A DNA stretch of 57,760 nt, taken from positions 1 through 57,760 of the forward strand of contig JBMNOI010000002.1 in the NCBI GenBank assembly GCA_050942995.1, read 5' to 3'. The translations under genes and the position numbers were made by a program. Of the stretch, positions 24,761 to 32,555 are shown piece after piece (positions within the stretch are counted from its first letter, which is position 1; every line of letters starts with the position of its first letter). Below the pieces are notes generated by a model that had not been told where the DNA came from, searched no databases, and worked only from the letters and a program-made list of their open reading frames with translations. Source of the DNA: JBMNOI01 sp050942995. Its GTDB lineage: Bacteria; Chloroflexota; Anaerolineae; UBA1429.

Positions 24761-24789
24761 TTGGCATTCGGGCCGATTCGCGGTATACT
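24761..24789 (+). promoter_or_regulatory. Promoter of tRNA-Pro
   Basis: TTGGCA (24761-24766), 17-nt spacer, TATACT (24784-24789); 13 nt before the tRNA 5' end. Confidence 0.75.
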
Positions 24790-24802
24790 CCTGCAGGTTG
24801 TT

Positions 24803-24876
24803 CGGGGCGTAGCGCAGACCGGGAGCGCGCACGGTTCGGGTCCGTGAGGTCGGAGGTTCAAGTCCTCTCGCCCCGA
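24803..24876 (+). tRNA. tRNA-Pro (anticodon CGG)
   Basis: 74 nt cloverleaf. Acceptor CGGGGCG/CGCCCCG (24803-24809 / 24869-24875), D-stem GCGC/GCGC, anticodon stem CACGG/CCGTG with loop TTCGGGT (anticodon CGG at 24837-24839), 5-nt variable loop, T-arm with TTCAAGT loop. C1:G72 and discriminator A73 are the proline identity features of bacteria. CCA is not encoded. Confidence 0.95.
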
Positions 24877-24885
24877 CAGTCGGTG

Positions 24886-24944
24886 AACCGCAGGTCACAA
24901 GGATTGTCTAATCGACTATCCATGAGGCCTGCGGTTTTTGTTTT
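24886..24944 (+). terminator. Terminator of tRNA-Pro
   Basis: AACCGCAGG (24886-24894) pairs with CCTGCGGTT (24928-24936), followed by TTTTTGTTTT. The 33-nt loop is longer than usual. Confidence 0.75.
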
Positions 24945-25256
24945 GCCCCATATCGCCGCCGGCCACCACTACCGGAGGCCACACGGTTGTAAATCTGTCG
25001 GCTGCTATTTCCGCTTTTGACCCACTCCGCTGAAGAAGTACAGTCCCCCATACGCTCGGTGACTATCTTATCATCCCCCGTTTACACAACTCGTCTATGC
25101 GATATCGCGGCAGGTGCCGCCCATCAGCGTCATCGCGCGCATTTCGCATCGGGCAGATTCGGATAGTCGGCAGGATGGAGCAGCTTTACCGTATTTAAAC
25201 CTGTCTGTTACTTATATGCTGTCGATATGTGTTATGCTGCGCGTGAAGGAGATGTC
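24945..25256. other. Non-coding gap before the low-GC island
   Basis: No convincing gene. It holds a small hairpin GCGGCA-GG-TGCCGC (25107-25120) next to a GCGATATCGC palindrome, and becomes A+T-richer towards 25257. I looked for a repeat of the tRNA 3' end here and up to 27735 and saw none. Confidence 0.4.
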
Positions 25257-26368
25257 ATGTCACGCAAAGTAATTAATATATTGTCTATCTCCATCCTATG
25301 GACTATCGTTATATTTCATATAATCACAATTCCCTATTGGCCGGAACAGTGCGACTTTGCGATGTTTATGCTGTCCGGGCAGCAGGCTGCAAAAAGAGAC
25401 AACCCCTACGCACTTGATATCGATGGTATAGCAGTGCTTGGACCTAATCTAAACCCTCCACCATCACTACTCTTATTTGAGCCATATTCGTATCTATCCC
25501 ATCCCATCATACCGGCCTATTCTTATGGCGAATAGGGACGATCATTTTATATATCGATATTATTAAATTAACAACTTTTTCATACTCAAAACCTATTACA
25601 TTCCATCGCCTCCTTTGGTATTCTGCTTTTATCGACTTATGGACCACACTCCGCCAGGATCAGATTTATGTCCTTTTGGCCGCTATGATTACCGGAGCGT
25701 ATCGGCTAATAGATCGCCGACATTTCATTGCAGGCGGGCTACTGATAGACATTGTCGTTGCGCTTAAGCCTAACCTTGCCGTATGGCCGGCTATGCTGCT
25801 TTTGGCCGGCCACTGGCGCGTCGTTTTACCTGCGATTGCATCATGCTTGACGCTCCATGGTGTCGCAGTGGCCAGATATGGCATCGACTCATACGCTCAA
25901 TGGCTTGATCTTGTGCGCCTTCGCCCCTTTGCAGACACAGCCGGGAACTCTTCTGTGTCGGCGTTTCTGCTGCGCCTCAATGTCTCGCCAGATCTGGCCA
26001 CCATCGGGGCGGCACTAATTCTTTTGGGCGTAGCGCTTTGGACCTGGCGTTGCAAACCCGAGTTCCTTCACCTATCGCTGGTCGCTCTTGTGGCAGCACA
26101 ACTCGCAAGCCCTGTATCCTGGCCGGGCATGACTGTCTTGCTCCTGCCATTCCTCCCTCTATTGCCATGGTTTTTCCACACTTTGACAGGGATTATAGTG
26201 GCCGGGATGTTAGCTACGCCTTCTATTATTGTCGCTATACCGGGTCTTGCTTCGTTTTTCATGTGGCCACTCATGATCATCCTGATCCGGACGATCCTGC
26301 TTTCATTTAACACATTATATGACGGCGCCCACAATACATTTTCGATGAGAAACCCCCTCACGAGGTAG
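25257..26368 (+). pseudogene. GT87/DUF2029-type membrane glycosyltransferase, frameshifted (copy 1)
   Basis: ATG 25257 with AAGGAG upstream opens a frame to TAG 25533-25535. A second frame, open from 25481, continues the same protein to 26368. The N-part has DFAMFMLSGQQAA, NPYAL and PNLNPP, typical of polyprenol-phosphate-mannose-dependent mannosyltransferases. The second part has the family segments LRQDQIYVLL, ALKPNLAVWPAMLLLAGH and GNSSV, plus repeated membrane helices. One single-base shift between 25481 and 25532 separates the halves. The rejoined protein (about 370 aa) has normal family length. It is followed by a related broken copy. Confidence 0.75.
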
Positions 26369-26418
26369 TTATCTACTTCACGGATACACCCACCGTTACA
26401 CTGCGCGGAGGCGTTATT

Positions 26419-27578
26419 ATGATCAATCGAATATGGATGTACTTTCTCATATTTATATCTTTATTCGTATTAATGGGCCTGCTATTTTTCAATATATTTA
26501 CTATTTTGGTATACACAGGAGATGTCGATTTCGACGCATTTATGATCAGTGGCCGTCAGGCATTGGCGGGGAAAAATCCCTATGAAACTGTGTTTCCCGA
26601 TGATGACCTGATTCTTTGTTCGCCCAACTTGAATCCGCCCATATCAGTGCCACTCTTTGTAACACTGGCTACTCTCGATGGCCCCACGCTGCGCTGGTTC
26701 TGAAAGATAGCAAATGCTGCGTTATATGTTCTTATATGCCGGTATTTGCTACGTCGTTACCCCGCGCCGAATCAGGTGGAGCGCGCGCTATGGCTGCTCA
26801 ACGCCGCCGGATTCTGGTATGTACTATTGATGGGCCAACTCAGTGTATTGCTGATGGCAATTATCTCGCTGCGCTGTGGGCGCTGGCCTCACCTCGTCCC
26901 CAGTGGGCCGCCATCCCTGTGGGGATGATGGTGGCAATCAAGCCCAACTTTGCAGTGTGGCCGGCACTCTTGTTTCTGGCCGGCCACCGACGCCTGGCCC
27001 TCGCCAGCGGGGGCATCGTCGCGATACTTTGGGCATTGCCCGCCGTATTGTATGGTCCCGATATCTATATTCAGTGGCTCTCTTTACTGCACACACACGC
27101 ATCGCCAAACACCTGGGCAGGCAATAGCTCTTTGTATGGACTTTTGGGACGACTCGATGCACCCCTTGTGGGTAGAATATTGAGCGTCGCACTTTTGGTC
27201 GCCGTTGCCGTCTGGGCATGGCGCGTGCGCCCCACATTTGTTCGATGCACTGTGGTGGGCATCTCCGCTGCCATGCTGGCCGCTCCAGTAGCATGGCCCG
27301 GCTATACATTGTTACTCTGGCCCCATCTGTTTAGCGAGAAAAGGAGCCGTTCCAGACGGTTAATCATCTCTACATTGTTGGTTGTGCCATTCTCTATTTT
27401 GTCAATCATTCTTCATTATTTACCAAAGCTCCATCTACTTACCGGATCCATTTATATAGTGCCCATTGTCATGCTCATGATAGAGTATCTGGTTGGCCCT
27501 ATGCCTTTGCGCAATCGTCATGGGAAGGACATCCGACATTCCCCTTTTACAGCGCTCACGACGCGCCGTTCCCAATGA
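26419..27578 (+). pseudogene. GT87/DUF2029-type membrane glycosyltransferase, broken (copy 2)
   Basis: ATG 26419 with GGAGG upstream. The frame has an in-frame TGA at 26701-26703. The same frame then continues the protein (YLLRRYP, NQVERALWLLNAAGFWYVLLMGQLSVLL), and a frame change at about 26865-26890 leads into IPVGMMVAIKPNFAVWPALLFLAGH and on to 27578. Markers shared with copy 1: DFDAFMISGRQA, NPYET, PNLNPP, IKPNFAVWPA, WAGNSS and the SWPG/AWPG loop. Two separate lesions make sequencing error less likely. The duplication and decay of both copies point to a dying tandem pair. Confidence 0.75.
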
Positions 27579-27654
27579 GAAACCCCGTAACTTGCACCAA
27601 CTTGATCGAACTTATCGCCGGCACATCTGATTGATAATGCCCTGTTCCATTCCC

Positions 27655-27683
27655 TTGGGCTGGCGCGGCAGACGTGTTATACT
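27655..27683 (+). promoter_or_regulatory. Promoter of the desulfhydrase gene
   Basis: TTGGGC (27655-27660), 17-nt spacer, TATACT (27678-27683). Confidence 0.6.
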
Positions 27684-27735
27684 GCCCCAGTGATGACAAC
27701 GGGGTGAACGACGCACCCTATCAGATGGAGGAGAT

Positions 27736-28710
27736 ATGATAGGCGATCAGGATCGGGTTTCACTGGGCTATTTTCCGACACCGATGGATCGACTGGAGCG
27801 CCTGACCAGACATCTGGGCGGGCCGCAGATCCTGATCAAGCGCGATGATATGACCGGCCTGGCGACCGGCGGCAACAAGACGCGCAAGCTCGAATATCTC
27901 ATCGCCGATGCGTTGCGCCTGGGCGCTCATACCGTCATCACCATGGGGGCCCCCCAGTCGAATCATGCCCGCCAGACGGCGGCGGCGGCGGCCCGTTACG
28001 GCTTGGGCTGTGTGCTGGTATTACGCGGTATGGCGCCCTCTGTGACGACGGGCAACCTGCTGTTGGACCGGCTGCTGGGCGCGCGCCTTTGCTGGAGCGG
28101 CGATCGGGACCCGTATACGGTGATGCAGGAGGTGGCCCGTGAGGAGGAGGCGGCGGGGCGCACGCCCTATCTCATCCCTTATGGGGGATCCAACGCCATA
28201 GGGGCGGTGGGCTATGTGAGGGCGATGGACGAGGTGGTGCGGCAGGCGCTGGAACAGGATATCCGCATCGACTATGTGGTGGTGGCCTCCGGCTCTGGGG
28301 GCACGCAGGCCGGAATGGTGGCCGGAGCACGGGCACTAAACTTTCGCGGACGCATCCTGGGGGTCAGTATCGACAAGAGCGCTGATCTATTCGGTGGGTT
28401 GATTCTGGATCTGGCGCGCCTTACGATGGCGCACCTGAATCTGCGACTGGATATCGACCCGCAGACGGTATGCGTCAAAGACGCCTATCTGGGCGAGGGA
28501 TACGGCATCATGAGCGATGCCGAGGTCGAAGCGGTGCGGTTGCTGGCCCGGATAGAGGGGATATTGCTGGATCCGGTATACACCAGCCGCGCCATGGCCG
28601 GATTGCTGGACATGATCGAGCGGGGCGAGATCGGCAAGGGAGAGACGGTGCTCTTTTGGCATACCGGCGGCACACCGGCATTGCACGCCTATGCCGAACG
28701 GCTAGCGTGA
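27736..28710 (+). CDS. PLP-dependent D-cysteine desulfhydrase / ACC-deaminase family enzyme
   Basis: 324 aa fold-type II PLP enzyme. The PLP lysine is in GGNKTRKLEY (Lys48 by analogy with ACC deaminase), the substrate-carboxylate loop is GAPQSNHARQTAAAAA (about 72-87), and the phosphate-binding glycine loop is ASGSGGTQAGM near 186. The family cleaves D-cysteine to pyruvate, sulfide and ammonia or opens 1-aminocyclopropane-1-carboxylate; the two are hard to separate without structure. GGAGG lies 6 nt before the ATG. Its 3' end overlaps the convergent glycosyltransferase gene by 9 nt. Confidence 0.85.
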   Translation: MIGDQDRVSLGYFPTPMDRLERLTRHLGGPQILIKRDDMTGLATGGNKTRKLEYLIADALRLGAHTVITMGAPQSNHARQTAAAAARYGLGCVLVLRGMAPSVTTGNLLLDRLLGARLCWSGDRDPYTVMQEVAREEEAAGRTPYLIPYGGSNAIGAVGYVRAMDEVVRQALEQDIRIDYVVVASGSGGTQAGMVAGARALNFRGRILGVSIDKSADLFGGLILDLARLTMAHLNLRLDIDPQTVCVKDAYLGEGYGIMSDAEVEAVRLLARIEGILLDPVYTSRAMAGLLDMIERGEIGKGETVLFWHTGGTPALHAYAERLA

Positions 28711-30015
28711 CTCGATCGTTCGGCGCGACCTAAGGTGGGGGAGATTCCGCCGGAGAGCGGTGGCGGATCGGGACCTCGTGAGGGTGTCGTACGTGTTCAG
28801 GATGATCCGCCCGGCGGTATCCCACGAGTAGTGAGTGCGAGCACGTTCTCGCAACGCCGCCCCGATTTGTGCCCGGCGCGTGGGGTCCTGGATCAGCTCT
28901 TCCAGAGTGCGGGCCAGATCGGCCGCATCCGCCCGGCGGGCAAAGACGCCCTGTGCGCCCAGATACTCCCGACCGGCATCGGTGTCGTAGCTGACGGTGG
29001 GCAATCCCATCGCCATATAGTTCAGCACCTTGCCCACGCCCTCTGTTCGCGAGAGTTTGGGCGATACGGCAATATCGCCTGCGGCCAGAAACGCGGGCGC
29101 ATCCTCGTAATTTATCCGACCCGCAAAGGTGGCCGCATCGTGCAGGCCCAACTCGCGCGCCATGTTCTGATAATGATCGACGTTGGGATATCCACCGATG
29201 AGCAGGTGGATGTTTTTCTGTCTCGAGTAAAGGCCGGCCACGGCGCGCAGCAGGTGGTCGGTGCCCTGGTATTCGGCCAGCAGGCCGAGATAGACGATGA
29301 CGGTGCGGTCTGACGGGATTCCCCATCTCTGGCGCAGGGCGGCGCGCCGATCGGTGTCGATGACGGGCGCAAACTCGTCGGTGTTTACGCAATCGGGCAT
29401 ATGGGTGATTCGATGCGCCGGCACGCCGAACTCGTCGATCAGCAGGTCAACTGCGTGTGCCGAACTGGTCAGAATGGCGGGCGCCATATGGTCGATGAAC
29501 CGCTCCAGTCGCAACATAAAGCCGTGCCACCGACCGTGCGGCGAGAGAAACTTGTGGTCGATCATCTCGCCGGTCAGGCTGCCCTGAAAGTCGAACACCA
29601 TCGGCACACCCCACAGACGCGACAAAAGGCCCCCGACCAGGGCGCCTTCGTGCAGGTGCGCATGGATGATATCGGGGCGTGATGAGAGCATGGCGCGGAA
29701 CGTGCGCTCGAAAAGCAGCATGTCGAAGGCGGCTTTGTGCCGCGACGAACCGACCTCATAGTTCCCGCGCCAGGGGATGCCAAAGGTACGCCGGATGTCC
29801 AGATCGGGCAGATCGCGGCCTTTGTGATAGGTACAGATGGTCACCTGATTGCCCAATCGTTCGAGCGTGCGTGCTTCCTCAAGAATGCGTACATGACATC
29901 CATAGTCGGCAAAGAAGGAAGTGGGCGCAATCATGAGGATGCGATAGCCCCGACCGGCGTGGTCGGGTGGTTGCCCTTTGAGATTATGCCTGCTGCTCTC
30001 TACGTTGCCGACCAT
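28702..30015 (-). CDS. Family 4 glycosyltransferase (GT-B)
   Basis: 437 aa GT-B enzyme. N-terminal domain starts RILMIAPTSFFADYGCHVRI (about 25-44) with HAHLHEGA and the acceptor region; the C-terminal donor domain has VIVYLGLLAEYQGTDHLL near 245 and the EX7E-like motif SRTEGVGKVLNYMAMGLP near 325. It would transfer a sugar from a nucleotide donor to a lipid or polysaccharide acceptor at the membrane. ATG 30015 overlaps the upstream GT2 gene by 32 nt, so the two are likely co-translated. Confidence 0.87.
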   Translation of the reverse strand: MVGNVESSRHNLKGQPPDHAGRGYRILMIAPTSFFADYGCHVRILEEARTLERLGNQVTICTYHKGRDLPDLDIRRTFGIPWRGNYEVGSSRHKAAFDMLLFERTFRAMLSSRPDIIHAHLHEGALVGGLLSRLWGVPMVFDFQGSLTGEMIDHKFLSPHGRWHGFMLRLERFIDHMAPAILTSSAHAVDLLIDEFGVPAHRITHMPDCVNTDEFAPVIDTDRRAALRQRWGIPSDRTVIVYLGLLAEYQGTDHLLRAVAGLYSRQKNIHLLIGGYPNVDHYQNMARELGLHDAATFAGRINYEDAPAFLAAGDIAVSPKLSRTEGVGKVLNYMAMGLPTVSYDTDAGREYLGAQGVFARRADAADLARTLEELIQDPTRRAQIGAALRERARTHYSWDTAGRIILNTYDTLTRSRSATALRRNLPHLRSRRTIESR

Positions 30016-30712
30016 CCTTGCTTTCCGTCCACATTTTCCAGCGCAAGCGAAACAGCTCGCGGAATGCGCGAGCGATCACGGCCGGATTGGCGCCCGTTTG
30101 ACTACCACGGATGCGCGGATAATGGTTCACCGGTTCCTCGACAATGGTAAAGCCCGCGTGCTTGGCGCGAATAAGGAACTCGGCGCTAAACATGGCTCCG
30201 CCCGATTCAACCTGCACCCTTTCGACCACCTGTCGTTTGAACAGCTTGTAGGCGCAGTCGATATCTCGCGCGGTGTAGCCAAAGAGCAGGTTCACCAACC
30301 AGCTCCAACCATGGCCGAACAGCCGACGAAACCAGGGGTCGCTGCGCGAGTGCCGGTATCCGACCACCATATCGGCCTCGGCGATGCGCGGCAGAAACCG
30401 GCGAATCTCGCTCAGGTCGAACTGTAGATCCGAGTCGGTGAAAAAGATCAGGTCGCGGGTGGCCGCCCACACGCCGTCCCGGACGGCCGCGCCATAGCCC
30501 AGGTTGACGGGGTGCTCGATGAGCCGTACCCGTGGATCCTGGCGGCTGATCTCACGAACAATTTCGCCGGTGTTGTCGCGGCTACCGTCGTTCACCACGA
30601 TAATCTCCAGGTCGTCAACCATGGGGGCGACGATCTGCCGTACACGGTCGATCATCTCGGCTATATTCTCCGCCTCGTTATAGGCGGGCATACTTACCGT
30701 CAGGCTGGTCAC
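29984..30712 (-). CDS. Family 2 glycosyltransferase (dolichol-phosphate-mannose-synthase-like)
   Basis: 242 aa GT-A enzyme. SMPAYNEAENIAEMI (about 7-21), VVNDGSRDNT (about 39-48), the metal-binding DSD in FFTDSDLQFD (about 90-99) and DIDCAYKLFKR near 149 are those of DPM1-type polyprenol-phosphate glycosyltransferases. It lacks a C-terminal membrane anchor. GTG 30712 has GGAG 7 nt upstream. It could supply lipid-linked sugar for GT87-type enzymes, whose two relatives in this window are broken. Confidence 0.88.
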   Translation of the reverse strand: MTSLTVSMPAYNEAENIAEMIDRVRQIVAPMVDDLEIIVVNDGSRDNTGEIVREISRQDPRVRLIEHPVNLGYGAAVRDGVWAATRDLIFFTDSDLQFDLSEIRRFLPRIAEADMVVGYRHSRSDPWFRRLFGHGWSWLVNLLFGYTARDIDCAYKLFKRQVVERVQVESGGAMFSAEFLIRAKHAGFTIVEEPVNHYPRIRGSQTGANPAVIARAFRELFRLRWKMWTESKDGRQRREQQA

Positions 30713-30783
30713 ACAGTCTCTCCTTTATTCTGTACGAGCCTATGCCGCGTCGTGTGAACGTTGGGACATCATCGGTGTCCGAC

Positions 30784-30807
30784 GCTACAACCACAGTAGG
30801 TTGTAGC
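30784..30807. promoter_or_regulatory. Inverted repeat over the -10 of the glycosyltransferase operon
   Basis: GCTACAACC (30784-30792) and GGTTGTAGC (30799-30807), 9 bp each with a 6-nt centre. It covers the -10 box of the minus-strand promoter, so it is placed as an operator. Confidence 0.5.
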
Positions 30808-30828
30808 CTCACAGCGGCAAATTGTCAA
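30800..30828 (-). promoter_or_regulatory. Promoter of the two-glycosyltransferase operon
   Basis: Minus strand TTGACA (30828-30823), 17-nt spacer, TACAAC (30805-30800). The weak -10 overlaps the inverted repeat at 30784-30807, as expected for a regulated promoter. No other gene signal was seen in 30713-31004. Confidence 0.5.
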
Positions 30829-31004
30829 GGGACGTCGCAGCGACGTTCCCCTGAACATCTCTTCTACCCGGTATTCCCATCGTGCACTGTCGACCGTAAA
30901 GCGGGATTAGAGAATGGGTTTGCTTACCGCCCGGCGCTTTTCCCCGGTGGGCCGGTCGGCGCTCCTCGGTTGTGCAGGATGATGGGCGGTAGCACGATGT
31001 CGAG

Positions 31005-31523
31005 TCAGCACCGATCGTCGGCCGCCCTGAGCACGCGGAGTCTATTGACATAAGGGAGCAGGCCGATGGCCTGCTCGGGGGCATCGTGATGGCGCACCAG
31101 CATCACGACCTGTTGTGGGCAACCCGCCTGTTCACACGCCACAGCCCCCAGCTCGGCATGCTTCAGATGGACGTAGAATGAATAGCGCCATGATCGGACG
31201 TCGTCAGAGGCCAGCCGCTTCAACCATGAAGGGTTCAGCGCATTTAGCAGGACGATGGCGACACGATGGGCCAGCGAGATACGTCCCTTGCTCTTGCCCA
31301 CATCGTGGAGCAGGGCGGCCTGTTCCAGATCGATATCTCCCGGGGCATCCTGACGCACCCGCCGCCAGACGCACAGGGCGTGAACCTGATCGCCCATTGG
31401 CATCTGTTCGAACAGTGCCCGCGCTGGGGAGGGCAGCACCTCACATACCGCCTGCCGATCAGCCGGATCGACATACGGTCGCAGGCGCATGATAAACTGG
31501 CGCAATCGATATCGCCACTTCAT
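31005..31523 (-). CDS. HD-domain phosphohydrolase-like protein
   Basis: 172 aa. AALLHDVGKSKG (about 69-80) is the HD dyad with the following Gly-Lys, preceded by QVHALCVWRRV carrying the first His, and followed by KHAELGA and VRHHD for the distal metal ligands. The family hydrolyses nucleotides or other phosphate esters; the substrate is unknown. It lies 50 nt downstream of the M50 protease gene on the same strand, so the two are probably co-transcribed. Confidence 0.8.
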   Translation of the reverse strand: MKWRYRLRQFIMRLRPYVDPADRQAVCEVLPSPARALFEQMPMGDQVHALCVWRRVRQDAPGDIDLEQAALLHDVGKSKGRISLAHRVAIVLLNALNPSWLKRLASDDVRSWRYSFYVHLKHAELGAVACEQAGCPQQVVMLVRHHDAPEQAIGLLPYVNRLRVLRAADDRC

Positions 31524-31573
31524 GAGTCCTCAATAACGCCTCGTAGAGGGCATATCGCGGTTGTCGGTGTCCG

Positions 31574-32368
31574 CTACAGCCCCAGGATGATTCGGGACAG
31601 CCAGCGCGTCGGCGGCATGATCAACGCGCCGAGCAGGTTCAACCCCAGAAGCTGGGTGATGATGAGGATGCCGATAAAGAGCATGGGGCCCATCGCGGCG
31701 ATCCGTTCGATAAACGTCGAGATGCGCCAGGCCAGCTGGCTGCGGCTAAAGCTCAATGCGCCCAGCAGCACGGCGTGGCCGTCCAGCGGGGGGATGGGCA
31801 GCAGATTAAAGACGGCGATGACGATATTGGTCTGGGCGATGATCCACAGGGCGTCAAAGACAACCAGAACGACGTTGGCCGTAGAGGCGGCCATAGACTC
31901 CATAAGCGGCGGTAACAACGCCACCATGGCGCGTACGATCAACCCCAGCGCCGTGGCGAGAATCAGATTGGATGCCGGTCCGGCCAGCGCCACCAGGGCG
32001 TGCCCCCGACGCGACCCATATCGCAAACGATAAGGGGTCACGGGCACCGGCTTGCCCCAGCCGATTCCCACGCCCGTCAGGGTGGTGATTAACATCATCA
32101 CAGTGCCCATCGGATCGAGGTGCCGCAAAGGATTCAGCGAGACACGACCCAAGAAGCGCGCTGTGGGATCGCCCAGGTAATTAGCCGACCATGCATGTGA
32201 AAACTCGTGCACGGTGATAGCCATCAGCAAACCTAGCAAGACAAACACAAATTGCAGGCCGACCTTTGCTACCAACAGTAAATACGCCACCCCAAGGGTG
32301 GCGATGATGATCCAGAAGATCCGGTCCTGACGGAACCGTGAGGTCAACGAGTTAAGAGAATGGTTCAT
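31574..32368 (-). CDS. Site-2 protease (M50) family membrane peptidase
   Basis: 264 aa, about six membrane segments. Zinc motif HEFSH (about 54-58), SLNPLRHLDPMGT and the AGPASNLILA segment, and the distal ligand region NLLPIPPLDGHAVL near 190-203. The short, PDZ-less form matches the group of M50 proteases common in thermophiles and Chloroflexi. Intramembrane cleavage of an anti-sigma factor or membrane remnants is the family role; the substrate is not known. A perfect -10 (32378-32383) lies only 9 nt before the ATG, so the mRNA may be nearly leaderless. Confidence 0.88.
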   Translation of the reverse strand: MNHSLNSLTSRFRQDRIFWIIIATLGVAYLLLVAKVGLQFVFVLLGLLMAITVHEFSHAWSANYLGDPTARFLGRVSLNPLRHLDPMGTVMMLITTLTGVGIGWGKPVPVTPYRLRYGSRRGHALVALAGPASNLILATALGLIVRAMVALLPPLMESMAASTANVVLVVFDALWIIAQTNIVIAVFNLLPIPPLDGHAVLLGALSFSRSQLAWRISTFIERIAAMGPMLFIGILIITQLLGLNLLGALIMPPTRWLSRIILGL

Positions 32369-32377
32369 AGTACACCT

Positions 32378-32383
32378 ATTATA
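32378..32383 (-). promoter_or_regulatory. -10 box of the M50 protease gene
   Basis: Perfect TATAAT on the minus strand with a poor -35 (TTCGCC at 17 nt). The ATG begins 9 nt downstream, leaving a predicted leader of a few bases at most. Confidence 0.55.
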
Positions 32384-32440
32384 TCACATTTCGGATAGAG
32401 GGCGAACCGTTGCCAAAGCAGGGCAAATAGAGACCTTTGG

Positions 32441-32454
32441 AAGGCGATATCGGA
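32441..32454 (+). repeat. Dispersed 14-bp motif, copy 3 (AAGGCGATATCGGA)
   Basis: Third copy of AAGGYGATAYCGGA, in the divergent M50/MFS gap, 46 nt before the MFS -35. The shared block with copy 2 begins at about 32426. Confidence 0.5.
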
Positions 32455-32499
32455 TCATAATGCAGCCCTGAGCGGGTGGTCGGCCGCCCGCCTGCAGCC

Positions 32500-32527
32500 T
32501 TGCCCTGCGAGATTCAGATGGTATAAT
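32500..32527 (+). promoter_or_regulatory. Promoter of the MFS gene
   Basis: TTGCCC (32500-32505), 16-nt spacer, perfect TATAAT (32522-32527). Confidence 0.65.
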
Positions 32528-32555
32528 GGAGTGACTCTATCCTACAGGAGATCCG

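Noticed and set aside
24960..25060. Remnant of an insertion sequence
   Set aside because: A short frame (ending SGVGQKRK on the minus strand) looked transposon-like, but there are no terminal repeats, no target duplication and too few residues to judge.
26701..26703. In-frame TGA as selenocysteine
   Set aside because: No SECIS-like hairpin is evident, GT87 enzymes are not selenoproteins, and a frame change follows downstream.
24945..27735. Integration site: repeat of the tRNA-Pro 3' end
   Set aside because: I found no second copy of the T-arm/acceptor sequence and no integrase, so an island bounded by att sites is not supported.
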